This document shows positions 7,462 to 13,373 of a DNA stretch of 13,373 nt, piece by piece; the stretch's first letter is position 1; each line of letters begins with the position of its first letter. Made by a program: the position numbers and the translations under genes. The notes below the pieces were generated by a model that ran no database searches, was not told the DNA's origin, and saw only the letters and a list, made by a program, of their open reading frames with translations. The DNA is taken from positions 1 through 13,373 of the forward strand of contig JAKAJX010000306.1 in the NCBI GenBank assembly GCA_021824855.1, given 5' to 3'. Source of the stretch: Bacteroidota bacterium. GTDB lineage: Bacteria; Bacteroidota; Bacteroidia; Chitinophagales; Chitinophagaceae.

Positions 7462-8244
7462 TTATTTACGTAAAAAAACATAGATAGCAAAAAGGCCACT
7501 TAACGCACTAACTGCTAATGACAATCGGGTATATACATCATTAACTTGTCGTCTTCTTATATCTGCATCCACTAAAATCACATCATTTCTTTTTAAATAG
7601 AAAAAGGGAGAGTTAAGTAAATTTCTGCTATTAAAATCAAGAATACCAATTTGCCTAACGCCCGAACTGTCTCTATAAACTTTTACATTATTGCGAATAG
7701 AATAATTAGTCATATCGCCTGCAAAACCAAGTGCTTCTAACACAGATATTTTTTCGTGATTAATAGAAAAAGAACCCGGACTTTTCACTTCGCCAATTAC
7801 AGTAAATCGAAAGTTTACAATACGCACACTTACGGAAGGTTGTAATAAAATTGAACTGATGGCTTTTGATATTTTTTCTTTTGCTTCTTGCTCGCTTAAT
7901 CCATCTACATGAATTTTACCAACCATATATATATCAATATTACCATCCTTATCAACAATATATTGTGGTGCAATTTCTTGTCCTATGGTAAAGTTTTCGC
8001 TTCGCTTGTTAAAGTCGGCAGCCGTTACTTCATTCTTACCCGAAATTCTTATATCCAAAATATCATCTTTTTGAATATAGCTATTAGGCCAAGCCATATT
8101 ACTGATATGTATTACGGAAGAATCTTTTGGCAAATCATTAAAATAAATGAATTTTTTAGTATTAACGCATGAAGTTATCAGCATGAGTACACCAAATCCT
8201 ATTAGCAACAAGATGGCGTTACTCCGAATTTGAGTTTTATACAT
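7462..8244 (-). CDS. wza: Polysaccharide export outer-membrane lipoprotein (Wza type)
   Basis: This is a 260-aa export component of the outer membrane. The first 26 residues form a lipoprotein signal with lipobox LITSC, so Cys26 should be lipidated. A Poly_export domain (about 50-145, with YIQKDDILDIRISG and YIVDKDGNIDIYMVGKI) and one SLBB-type domain (about 147-225, with TVIGEVKSPGSFSI and VLEALGFAGDMT) follow. The C-terminus ends in a hydrophobic helix (about 239-258, SLAVSALSGLFAIYVFLRK), which suits the pore-forming end helix of Wza proteins. It is shorter than E. coli Wza (about 380 aa), as is common in Bacteroidota. It is the first gene of the operon, with a 329-base gap upstream and wzc 14 bases downstream, and partners with the Wzc kinase to form the trans-envelope channel. 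Confidence 0.95.
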   Translation of the reverse strand: MYKTQIRSNAILLLIGFGVLMLITSCVNTKKFIYFNDLPKDSSVIHISNMAWPNSYIQKDDILDIRISGKNEVTAADFNKRSENFTIGQEIAPQYIVDKDGNIDIYMVGKIHVDGLSEQEAKEKISKAISSILLQPSVSVRIVNFRFTVIGEVKSPGSFSINHEKISVLEALGFAGDMTNYSIRNNVKVYRDSSGVRQIGILDFNSRNLLNSPFFYLKRNDVILVDADIRRRQVNDVYTRLSLAVSALSGLFAIYVFLRK

Positions 8245-8377
8245 AATGGGTTGTAAGTAGTTAAAACCAGTTTTGTCAAAATTAAAAGAAAGGAGTATGG
8301 TAATTTATTTACTTCAATTATAAGTTATGTATAAATTAAAAGATGCTGAAAACTTGTGGATAATCTTATGCCATTTA

Positions 8378-8392
8378 AGAGAAAGTTTCTCT
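8378..8392. repeat. Perfect 15-base palindrome AGAGAAAgTTTCTCT
   Basis: Two 7-base arms (AGAGAAA and TTTCTCT) meet around a single G. The palindrome lies 134 bases upstream of the wza start. On the plus strand it is followed by eight A and on the minus strand it is preceded by eight T, so it has no downstream T-run on either strand and is not a standard terminator. The symmetry and position suit a dimeric repressor or activator site for the polysaccharide operon. In such AT-rich DNA a chance palindrome is possible. Confidence 0.4.
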
Positions 8393-8407
8393 AAAAAAAA
8401 TGTAAAT

Positions 8408-8435
8408 AAAAAGGAAATAAATATTTTCCCTTTTT
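8408..8435 (-). terminator. Possible AT-rich intrinsic terminator between the VOC gene and the wza operon
   Basis: On the minus strand AAAAAGG can pair with CCTTTTT, extended by AAA/TTT after one bulged base. A T-rich stretch follows that leads into a run of eight T. The stem is mostly A-T, so it would be weak. It lies about 140 bases after the VOC stop and upstream of the inferred wza promoter, a sensible place to separate two transcripts. Confidence 0.25.
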
Positions 8436-8573
8436 GTATTTGCTGCTACTCAATTAAAAAATAGTTATTGAAAAGTTGAGAAAGTATCTTGCAGGTGAGT
8501 TAACGATTTTTCTAAAAGAAAAAAAGCATTGAAATTAGTAATAATAGCGGTATTTCAAAACACCTCAACCGAT

Positions 8574-8930
8574 TCATATACTCTGTCCAAAAGTCAATAA
8601 ATTATTATCCGGGTCAAGCAACGAAAATTCTTTTTGTCCCCATGGTTTTATTTGCAAACTTCCTGCAGGATGAATAAGTATATTTCTCTCTAAGAATGAA
8701 TCATACAATGCTTCAATATCATCAGTTCTAATATAAACTTGTCCATAATTTATGGTAGGATCAAGATCTTTAAACTCAAAAAAATGAATTTGTATATTAT
8801 CTCTAAATACCATCAAATATTCGTCAAAATCAGCATCACCAAATTTTTGAAAACCTAGTTTATTTATATAAAATTGCTTGGTAACTGTTTTATTACGCAT
8901 GGGCAATTTTGGATGTATGTTTGTTAGCAT
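8574..8930 (-). CDS. VOC-superfamily protein, bleomycin-resistance-protein family
   Basis: This is a 118-aa single vicinal-oxygen-chelate domain protein. It shows the family pattern LPMRNKTVTKQFYINKLGF (9-27), the strand QIHFFEFKDLDP (47-58), VYIRTDDIEALY (65-76) and the C-terminal PWGQKEFSLLDPDNNLLTFG (96-115). This is the shape of BLMA/BLMT-like drug-binding proteins, which sequester bleomycin-type compounds as dimers without catalysis. Similar small proteins in environmental genomes often have other or unknown ligands, so resistance is only a family-level suggestion. It starts 54 bases after the FkbM gene stop and could share its transcript. Nothing links it to the polysaccharide operon except direction. 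Confidence 0.88.
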   Translation of the reverse strand: MLTNIHPKLPMRNKTVTKQFYINKLGFQKFGDADFDEYLMVFRDNIQIHFFEFKDLDPTINYGQVYIRTDDIEALYDSFLERNILIHPAGSLQIKPWGQKEFSLLDPDNNLLTFGQSI

Positions 8931-8984
8931 GTGGTAAGTTTTGTAATAAAAAATTGCATATTACTATAAAAATATAATTGCCTT

Positions 8985-9752
8985 TTACATTACCAATCTA
9001 TCACGTAAAACAATTAAATCATTCTTATTCAGCTTATTTTTGGCAATACAAAGAAAATCTCCATCAAATACAAAAATGTAATACTTTTCTTTTAAAAATG
9101 TTACTGCTTCTTTTTGTTCTGAATCTTGTAAATGCTCGTATTCAAATAAAATAACTATTGGGCTATATCTTTTTAAGTCTAATTGAGAGAGGATTTTATA
9201 ATCGTATCCTTCGGTATCAATATGCAATAAATCTAAGCTGCTAATTTTGTTTTTAGTCAATAAATCATTCAACTTCAATCCACGAATTTCTTTTTCAATA
9301 ATATATGGCTCTAATATTCCATCTAAATGTCGTAATATATTTTCTTTTTTAAAAGAACCTAATTGATCATACCAATAAGGCAAATTGGCAATATGCTTAT
9401 CCGCATCTTCATTCACGTAATAAAAAATTTGATTTGAGCCATCATTAATTGCAACATTTTCAAAAACGAATCTTGAGTCATTATGATAATTCTTTTTTAA
9501 TCTTTCAAATAAATACGGAATAGGCTCTACAAAAACAACTCTCCATCTTTTATTTTTCTTAATCAACTTAAAAATTGGGTCTCCGGTAACACCATCATTT
9601 GAGCCAATTTGAACTATATTTAAATCAGTATTTTTAAGATGTTTATTAACCCAAAATGTGGGAAAATTCTTATATCCTATCCATTTCCTGTACATTAATC
9701 GTATCAAGGCTCCAATTATCGGTATTCTTTTAATAAATTGCTTCAACTTCAT
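8985..9752 (-). CDS. FkbM-family SAM-dependent methyltransferase
   Basis: This is a 255-aa methyltransferase of the FkbM (Methyltransf_21) type. Residues 44-54 (LNIVQIGSNDG) form the SAM-binding motif I, VFVEPIPYLFERL (73-85) the motif II acidic residue, and LLHIDTEGYDYKIL (175-188) the characteristic FkbM segment, followed by ILFEYEH (201-207). A short basic/hydrophobic N-terminus (KQFIKRIPIIGALIRLMYRKW) may touch the membrane. FkbM proteins O-methylate sugars or polyketides, and in Bacteroidota they are often found in glycan clusters. It lies about 1.5 kb upstream of the wza start in the same orientation, so a role in modifying the same glycan is possible, but a separate transcript seems likely. 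The substrate is unknown. Confidence 0.9.
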   Translation of the reverse strand: MKLKQFIKRIPIIGALIRLMYRKWIGYKNFPTFWVNKHLKNTDLNIVQIGSNDGVTGDPIFKLIKKNKRWRVVFVEPIPYLFERLKKNYHNDSRFVFENVAINDGSNQIFYYVNEDADKHIANLPYWYDQLGSFKKENILRHLDGILEPYIIEKEIRGLKLNDLLTKNKISSLDLLHIDTEGYDYKILSQLDLKRYSPIVILFEYEHLQDSEQKEAVTFLKEKYYIFVFDGDFLCIAKNKLNKNDLIVLRDRLVM

Positions 9753-9875
9753 TTATTTAATTTAAAATAGAATTCAATAATAATTAAAAATATGAACTCT
9801 ATTAAATTTCACTGTCTACAAGTTTTGCATTCATTAAAAAAACAAGACAAAACGTATGCTTTCACATTAGTTCAA

Positions 9876-10652
9876 TTATGTAGAAATGAAAGATTTTTTC
9901 TTTCTTTTCTTATAGCTTATAAAAAACAGTACAAACCCACTTAACACAGTTACCAGTCCAAAAACAGAAAAAGCACGGAGTAACCAATTTCCAAAATAAT
10001 CCCTACTCTTATAATCCATTGTGTGCATCATCCATAGAAAGTCAAACATCCGCCATTTATTATTCCTAAATTTTTGAACGGTTCCTAATTCAGTTGCAAC
10101 ATACACCGTTGTTGCAGAAGGATGCTCGAATGTAATAGCATAAGCAGGCAATGGACTTTCTCTATATTCATGATGACCATCTGTACCTGTTAAGTATTCA
10201 ACAGTTGCTACTTTTGATTCACCATTAAATCGCATTTTAGCTATAGTAACTGCTTCTTCTTTTGTTAATGGCTCGCGAAGCTGACCCGTTTCTGCATTGG
10301 CAAGATGGTTTATTACCTGCATACCATGTTTAGAATTCGCTTTGTTGCTAATTACATTCATACAACAAACCTGATAAAAAGGCTTACCAAAAATTTCAAT
10401 TAACTGAATGGATACAACTGAATCAATTGGATGAATTTTTTTTATTGTATCTAACACTACTGTTGGACTAACCAATGAAATATTAGACGATAAGAGCGGT
10501 GCACGTTTCTTTTGAAAATCGCCATGCACTTCATCTATATTACTCCAACTAAAATACAATCCACCTATTGTCCATAACAAAAACTGGATGCCTAAAATAA
10601 CACCCAGCCAACGATGAGTTTTTCGTATGTAATAATGTTTGCTTTTTGCCAT
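9876..10652 (-). CDS. PepSY-domain inner-membrane protein
   Basis: This is a 258-aa membrane protein of the PepSY-associated TM family. It starts with a cytoplasmic basic stretch and HRWLGVILGIQFLLWTIGGLY (TM1, about 13-33). A periplasmic region with two PepSY-like segments follows, the second clearest around LTKEEAVTIAKMRFNG (about 129-144). A conserved-looking MMHTMDY comes before TM2 (about 222-245, LLRAFSVFGLVTVLSGFVLFF) and a Lys-rich tail. Its His-rich ends (HRWLG, HTMDY) resemble the haem-binding ends of larger PepSY proteins tied to iron uptake or respiratory electron transfer, but haem binding is not proven here. A Cys-Cys pair sits in the periplasmic part (QVCCMN). Neighbours give no clear function; it stands alone, with 122-123 bases on each side. 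Confidence 0.88.
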   Translation of the reverse strand: MAKSKHYYIRKTHRWLGVILGIQFLLWTIGGLYFSWSNIDEVHGDFQKKRAPLLSSNISLVSPTVVLDTIKKIHPIDSVVSIQLIEIFGKPFYQVCCMNVISNKANSKHGMQVINHLANAETGQLREPLTKEEAVTIAKMRFNGESKVATVEYLTGTDGHHEYRESPLPAYAITFEHPSATTVYVATELGTVQKFRNNKWRMFDFLWMMHTMDYKSRDYFGNWLLRAFSVFGLVTVLSGFVLFFISYKKRKKKSFIST

Positions 10653-10774
10653 AAACAGTATTGGTTGTATTTCTATTTAAAAATGCTTGCAGGATTAAAA
10701 ATAAGAGATTTTATTTTTACAATTTTGTATATACTATTTTAAGAAATAAGGAATGAGGAAGATTGGTTAATATT

Positions 10775-11494
10775 CTACAATTTATTCTTTGCTTCCTTCC
10801 AATCAACTTTTAGTACAACACCTACTTGCAAACCAATTCCGTTTGTTTGTACATTATTAATTTTTCCATTCATATTGAAAAGACCAATTTCAGGAATAAT
10901 AGCAATTACTTTATTTAAATTATTTAAATAACTTATGCTTCCACCAATAATATTTACATAATTACCGGAACTTCCTTCTGCTGCAGTAGGAATAACTGTT
11001 TTCAATATCCTAGCGTTGAATGTTAGTAAAGAGCCTTTTTTAGATAACTTTTTTGATAAGGACATTAAACCTCCCGGCGACCAAGCAGTTTTTTGCGTAT
11101 TTAAAATACTTATATACGCTAATCCAATTCCACTCACAACACATAATTGCCAATTAGCATTTTGATTGGTAAGTCGAAGTTTTAAATCAACCGCACTACC
11201 TAATGTTGGGCCAGCACTGCTGTAGGGTAAAGCCACTGTACACAAACGATACCCTATATCAATATTTTTTGTTAATCCATACCTAATTCCCGCATGAGCT
11301 AAAAAGGGAGTAAAATTTGTTGAAGGTGTATTTTTAATAAAAGTAAACTGCCCTCCTGTTCCACTAATAAACGCAAAGTCTTTGGGGGAAACTGTATAAG
11401 CAGTACCAAAATTAAGAACCCATTGTGCATTTAATTTTTGAATATTACAAACCCAAATTAAAATAAAGGTTACTACGATTGAAAAGTACTTCAT
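10775..11494 (-). CDS. Hypothetical secreted protein, predicted outer-membrane beta-barrel
   Basis: This 239-aa protein has a clear signal peptide (MKYFSIVVTFILIWVCNIQKLNA, cut before QW). The mature part alternates short polar/aromatic strands and Gly/Asn turns: FLAHAGIRYGLTKNIDIGYR, LCVVSGIGLAYI, NYVNIIGGSISYL and the end strand GIGLQVGVVLKVDWK. This pattern fits a small outer-membrane beta-barrel of the kind common in Bacteroidota. I do not recognise a named family. It lies 95 bases downstream of the AraC-type regulator in the same direction and could be its target or part of its transcript, but no operator is evident. The barrel is an inference from pattern; function is unknown. Confidence 0.8.
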   Translation of the reverse strand: MKYFSIVVTFILIWVCNIQKLNAQWVLNFGTAYTVSPKDFAFISGTGGQFTFIKNTPSTNFTPFLAHAGIRYGLTKNIDIGYRLCTVALPYSSAGPTLGSAVDLKLRLTNQNANWQLCVVSGIGLAYISILNTQKTAWSPGGLMSLSKKLSKKGSLLTFNARILKTVIPTAAEGSSGNYVNIIGGSISYLNNLNKVIAIIPEIGLFNMNGKINNVQTNGIGLQVGVVLKVDWKEAKNKL

Positions 11495-11589
11495 ATTATT
11501 TTTATTATAATTAAATATTACTCAGCTTACAAATATGATACAATAAAAACAGTAAGATGCGGTATATTTGAAAATAGTATGGTCTCTCA

Positions 11590-12390
11590 TTATAAAATTC
11601 TAAAGGCTTGTGGAGTTTGCCCAGTGTATCGTTTAAAATATTTTATAAAATGAGAAGCATCAGTAAAGCCTAAAGAAAAAGAAATCTCTGAAACGCTGTT
11701 GTTGGTATAAATTAACAATCGTTTAGCCTCGCTAATAATATATTCTGCTATAATTTCGGTAGCAGATTGATTAACGAATTTTCGACAAATTGCATTAAGG
11801 TTTTGCGGTGTTGTATTTAATAACCTTGCATAATGGGCAACACTGTTTTTAAGTTCATCCGGCTTACTCAACAAGTCTTTAAACGACTGAAAAAGAGTGT
11901 TTGTTATTTGCATTTTCTCTGCTATTGGTTTTGCTGTTTCAAGAATTTTTGCGAAAAGAGCTTTCAGCAAACCCTCTACTACAATAAAATTGTTTTCTTT
12001 TATCAGCAATTCAAATATTTGTTCAATAGTTGCAGGTTCTTTTAATTGTAAACTAGTAAGTTCACTAAGTTTTGAAAGCAATTTTTTAAGTTCTCCATCA
12101 TAACTTTTCTCAACAAAAGCTTTTTTTAAAATTATAACATAACCCATTGGACTGCTTACAATGTTCCAATGGTGAACTTGCTCCTTTCTAACAAAAAAAA
12201 TAACAGGTGGCTTAATTTGAAACTCGTTGTGGTCAATGCTATGAGTACCTTTACCTTTCAACAAGTAAATGATTTCAAAATAGTTATTATGCTTATGCGG
12301 TTCCGTCTTTCGAACTTCTTTTCTGAATGGCGATACTTTAATATAATTATCCGTTTTGCTTTTATCTTTTATGCTGATTGCTGAAATCAT
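11590..12390 (-). CDS. AraC-family transcriptional regulator with N-terminal cupin domain
   Basis: This is a 266-aa regulator. An N-terminal cupin-like sensor (about 18-95) includes PHKHNNYFEIIYLLKGKG (31-48) with a His pair typical of such folds. A helical linker (about 100-160) leads to a C-terminal AraC HTH_18 domain (about 166-266), with the second helix-turn-helix marked by VSEISFSLGFTDASHFIKYF (233-252) and the end KRYTGQTPQAFRIL. The effector cannot be told from the sequence. The next gene downstream, a predicted outer-membrane protein 95 bases away, is a plausible target. Start ATG 12390 is the first in frame and puts the cupin at the usual distance from the N-terminus. Confidence 0.94.
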   Translation of the reverse strand: MISAISIKDKSKTDNYIKVSPFRKEVRKTEPHKHNNYFEIIYLLKGKGTHSIDHNEFQIKPPVIFFVRKEQVHHWNIVSSPMGYVIILKKAFVEKSYDGELKKLLSKLSELTSLQLKEPATIEQIFELLIKENNFIVVEGLLKALFAKILETAKPIAEKMQITNTLFQSFKDLLSKPDELKNSVAHYARLLNTTPQNLNAICRKFVNQSATEIIAEYIISEAKRLLIYTNNSVSEISFSLGFTDASHFIKYFKRYTGQTPQAFRIL

Positions 12391-12415
12391 AATATTCTTG
12401 AATTATCTATCTATT

Positions 12416-12443
12416 CAAATATGCACTGTTACTGATATTTCAA
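12416..12443 (-). promoter_or_regulatory. Possible promoter of the AraC-family gene
   Basis: On the minus strand TTG (12443-12441) is followed after 17 bases by CATATTTG (12423-12416). This resembles the Bacteroidota promoter layout TTTG ... TAnnTTTG, with C instead of T at the first base of the -7 box. It would give a leader of roughly 20 bases before ATG 12390. Confidence 0.3.
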
Positions 12444-12566
12444 TAGATTAACGAAAAACAGTTTTCTCATTTCTTCATTGCAACTTTTTTATAAGCAGGA
12501 AAAAATTACTGTAACCCAATTGTGCTTCTTTGCCAAACAATGGTATAAGTGTTTTGTTGTATGCAA

Positions 12567-13118
12567 TTAAAAATTTGTTTTTGATTGGTGCAAATCAAAA
12601 GGCTTTAATGTATTGATAATTATTCCAAAGTTTTTACCCTCAATTGCATATTTCCTCTTTAGTTCATTTTTATCAATTATTATTATCTCTTTAAAAACTG
12701 AGTCATTAATTTGAGATAAAATACCGTCAACATTTGTTTTTAAAAGTTCACCATTTACAATGTATTGAGTTGCTGTATCGCTTTGTGGATTAGGAACTAT
12801 TGCTACATATTTTTCAGATTTAGAACTAAAATATTTCCAATAACGATTTTTTACAAACTTTTTTGTTTCTACATACACCACGCCATCTTTGCCTTCTTCT
12901 CCAATCAATTTTACAGCATTTGAATCTTTATAAACTGATACAGAAGAAATTTGTTCTGAAGGATATTTCATTAGTTCGGACTTGCTAACATTAATGCTAT
13001 CAATAAAAAACACAGGCCCATTGCCTTGCTCTTTAATTAGTTTTTTAGAATTTTGTGCTTTAACTGAAATTGCCAAAATTGAAAATAAAAAAAACAAAAA
13101 ATATTTCATTAGTTTCAT
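12567..13118 (-). CDS. Secreted protein with two TonB-plug-like modules
   Basis: This 183-aa protein has a signal peptide (MKLMKYFLFFLFSILAISVKA, cut before QN; an in-frame ATG three codons in is equally possible). The mature part holds two stretches with the same layout. The first (about 35-88) runs PVFFIDSINVSKSEL, then ISSVSVYKDSNAVKLIGEEGKDGVVYVETKK. The second (about 117-174) runs TQYIVNGELLKTNV, then FKEIIIIDKNELKRKYAIEGKNFGIIINTLK. Both follow the TonB-receptor plug pattern: a strand with IDG, then I..I.V.KD, then Y/I-G..G..GVI.I.TK. No beta-barrel follows, so this is not a receptor. Similar plug-like tails occur in Bacteroidota on BlaR1-type sensors and stand-alone secreted proteins of unknown role. 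I cannot give it a function. Neighbours are an AraC regulator and an NTF2-like protein. Confidence 0.8.
   Translation of the reverse strand: MKLMKYFLFFLFSILAISVKAQNSKKLIKEQGNGPVFFIDSINVSKSELMKYPSEQISSVSVYKDSNAVKLIGEEGKDGVVYVETKKFVKNRYWKYFSSKSEKYVAIVPNPQSDTATQYIVNGELLKTNVDGILSQINDSVFKEIIIIDKNELKRKYAIEGKNFGIIINTLKPFDLHQSKTNF
12579..12600 (-). terminator. Possible intrinsic terminator at the end of the plug-like gene
   Basis: The last codons form TTTTGATT ... AATCAAAA on the minus strand, an 8-base stem with a 6-base loop (TGCACC), followed by ACAAATTTTT running into the stop codon. The stem is AT-rich and overlaps coding sequence, so it may be chance. Confidence 0.2.
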
Positions 13119-13246
13119 TTTATTACTAAAGATAATATTTTTTACTTAGCATTAACATCAAGTTTTAATTGTAAATAGTTAAAGATTGTGAGCAATTTTT
13201 TCGTTAATGAATGCTTTTGTACATCTACTTATTAGCACTACTCCAT

Positions 13247-13373
13247 CTACATCTTGTGATCGTAAGTAATAATTTTTGCAACTTTCCATTGCCCACTTTT
13301 CTTCTCCCAAATATGAACAAATTTAAAAGTTGCACATTCTAATTTTCCATTTTCCGTATGGCAAAAAATGTGT
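13247..13373 (-). CDS. C-terminal end of an NTF2-like (SnoaL/DUF4440-type) protein, 5' part beyond window
   Basis: An open minus-strand frame enters from the right edge and stops at TAG (13249-13247), giving 41 residues. They read HIFCHTENGKLECATFKFVH then IWEKKSGQWKVAKIITYDHKM. The pattern F.H.W.K..G.WKV..I.SYDH is the last two strands of NTF2-like proteins of the SnoaL/DUF4440 sort, common as secreted or cytoplasmic proteins in Bacteroidota. The N-terminus, any signal peptide and the active-site residues are outside the window. It is on the same strand as the plug-like gene, 128 bases upstream of it. Confidence 0.65.
   Translation of the reverse strand, partial: HIFCHTENGKLECATFKFVHIWEKKSGQWKVAKIITYDHKM

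Larger units (their letters stand above)
8245..8573 (-). promoter_or_regulatory. Intergenic region upstream of the polysaccharide operon (promoter/leader region)
   Basis: This 329-base gap has no credible gene on either strand. It should contain the promoter of the leftward wza operon and the end of the VOC-gene transcript. Visible elements on the minus strand are TAATTTTG (8284-8277), which fits the Bacteroidota -7 consensus TAnnTTTG and would give a leader of about 25 bases, but without a good TTTG at the right distance upstream. A 12-base near-palindrome AAAACTGGTTTT (8274-8263) lies between it and the start codon. Further up are TTATCCACA (8363-8355), a perfect 15-base palindrome (8378-8392) and an AT-rich hairpin (8408-8435). 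Only the position makes a promoter certain; the exact box is weak. Confidence 0.4.

Noticed and set aside
8507..8525. TTTTTCT-AAA-AGAAAAA hairpin after the VOC gene
   Set aside because: The stem has a single C-G pair each side and no T-run after it; in DNA this AT-rich such symmetry is expected by chance.
1..13373. tRNA, rRNA, CRISPR, insertion sequence, prophage or toxin-antitoxin system
   Set aside because: No cloverleaf, spaced repeat array, transposase motif, terminal inverted repeat or toxin/antitoxin-like pair was seen on either strand.

Overview
The window is AT-rich DNA with every supportable gene on the minus strand. It probably comes from a Bacteroidota bacterium. The evidence is the Wza lipoprotein/BY-kinase pair with a Tyr-rich tail, a UpxY-like NusG paralogue, short TonB-plug-like secreted proteins, near absence of Shine-Dalgarno sequences and TAnnTTTG-like promoter elements. 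A finer placement (for example Chitinophagales) is a guess.

Left two thirds (1-8244, read right to left): this is one long surface-polysaccharide operon. It starts with an outer-membrane export lipoprotein (Wza type). A fused chain-length regulator/tyrosine kinase (Wzc type) follows, then a NusG-family elongation factor. After that comes a tightly packed sugar block: Gfo/Idh/MocA oxidoreductase, CMP-sugar cytidylyltransferase (NeuA/LegF type), PtmA-like short-chain dehydrogenase, NeuB-type nonulosonate synthase, and a formyltransferase cut by the left edge. Several junctions in the block are ATGA overlaps or gaps of 1-2 bases, so it is probably co-translated. Together these genes predict a sialic-acid-like (legionaminic-type) sugar made as a CMP donor, possibly N-formylated, and put into an exported polysaccharide or glycan. 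The dehydratase, aminotransferase, epimerase, glycosyltransferases and flippase are not in view and would be expected beyond the left edge.

A 329-base gap (8245-8573) separates this operon from the genes to its right. It must hold the operon promoter and leader, and it carries a perfect 15-base palindrome, a DnaA-box-like 9-mer and an AT-rich hairpin.

Right third (8574-13373): these are loosely spaced genes of mixed function. They are a VOC/bleomycin-resistance-family protein, an FkbM-family methyltransferase, a PepSY membrane protein, a predicted outer-membrane barrel, an AraC-family regulator, and a secreted protein built from two TonB-plug-like modules. The last is the C-terminal end of an NTF2-like (SnoaL/DUF4440-type) protein cut by the right edge.

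I see no tRNA, rRNA, CRISPR array, insertion sequence or phage gene. The best candidates for something not well described are the formyltransferase-containing nonulosonate block, the NusG paralogue placed inside the operon, and the tandem plug-like protein.
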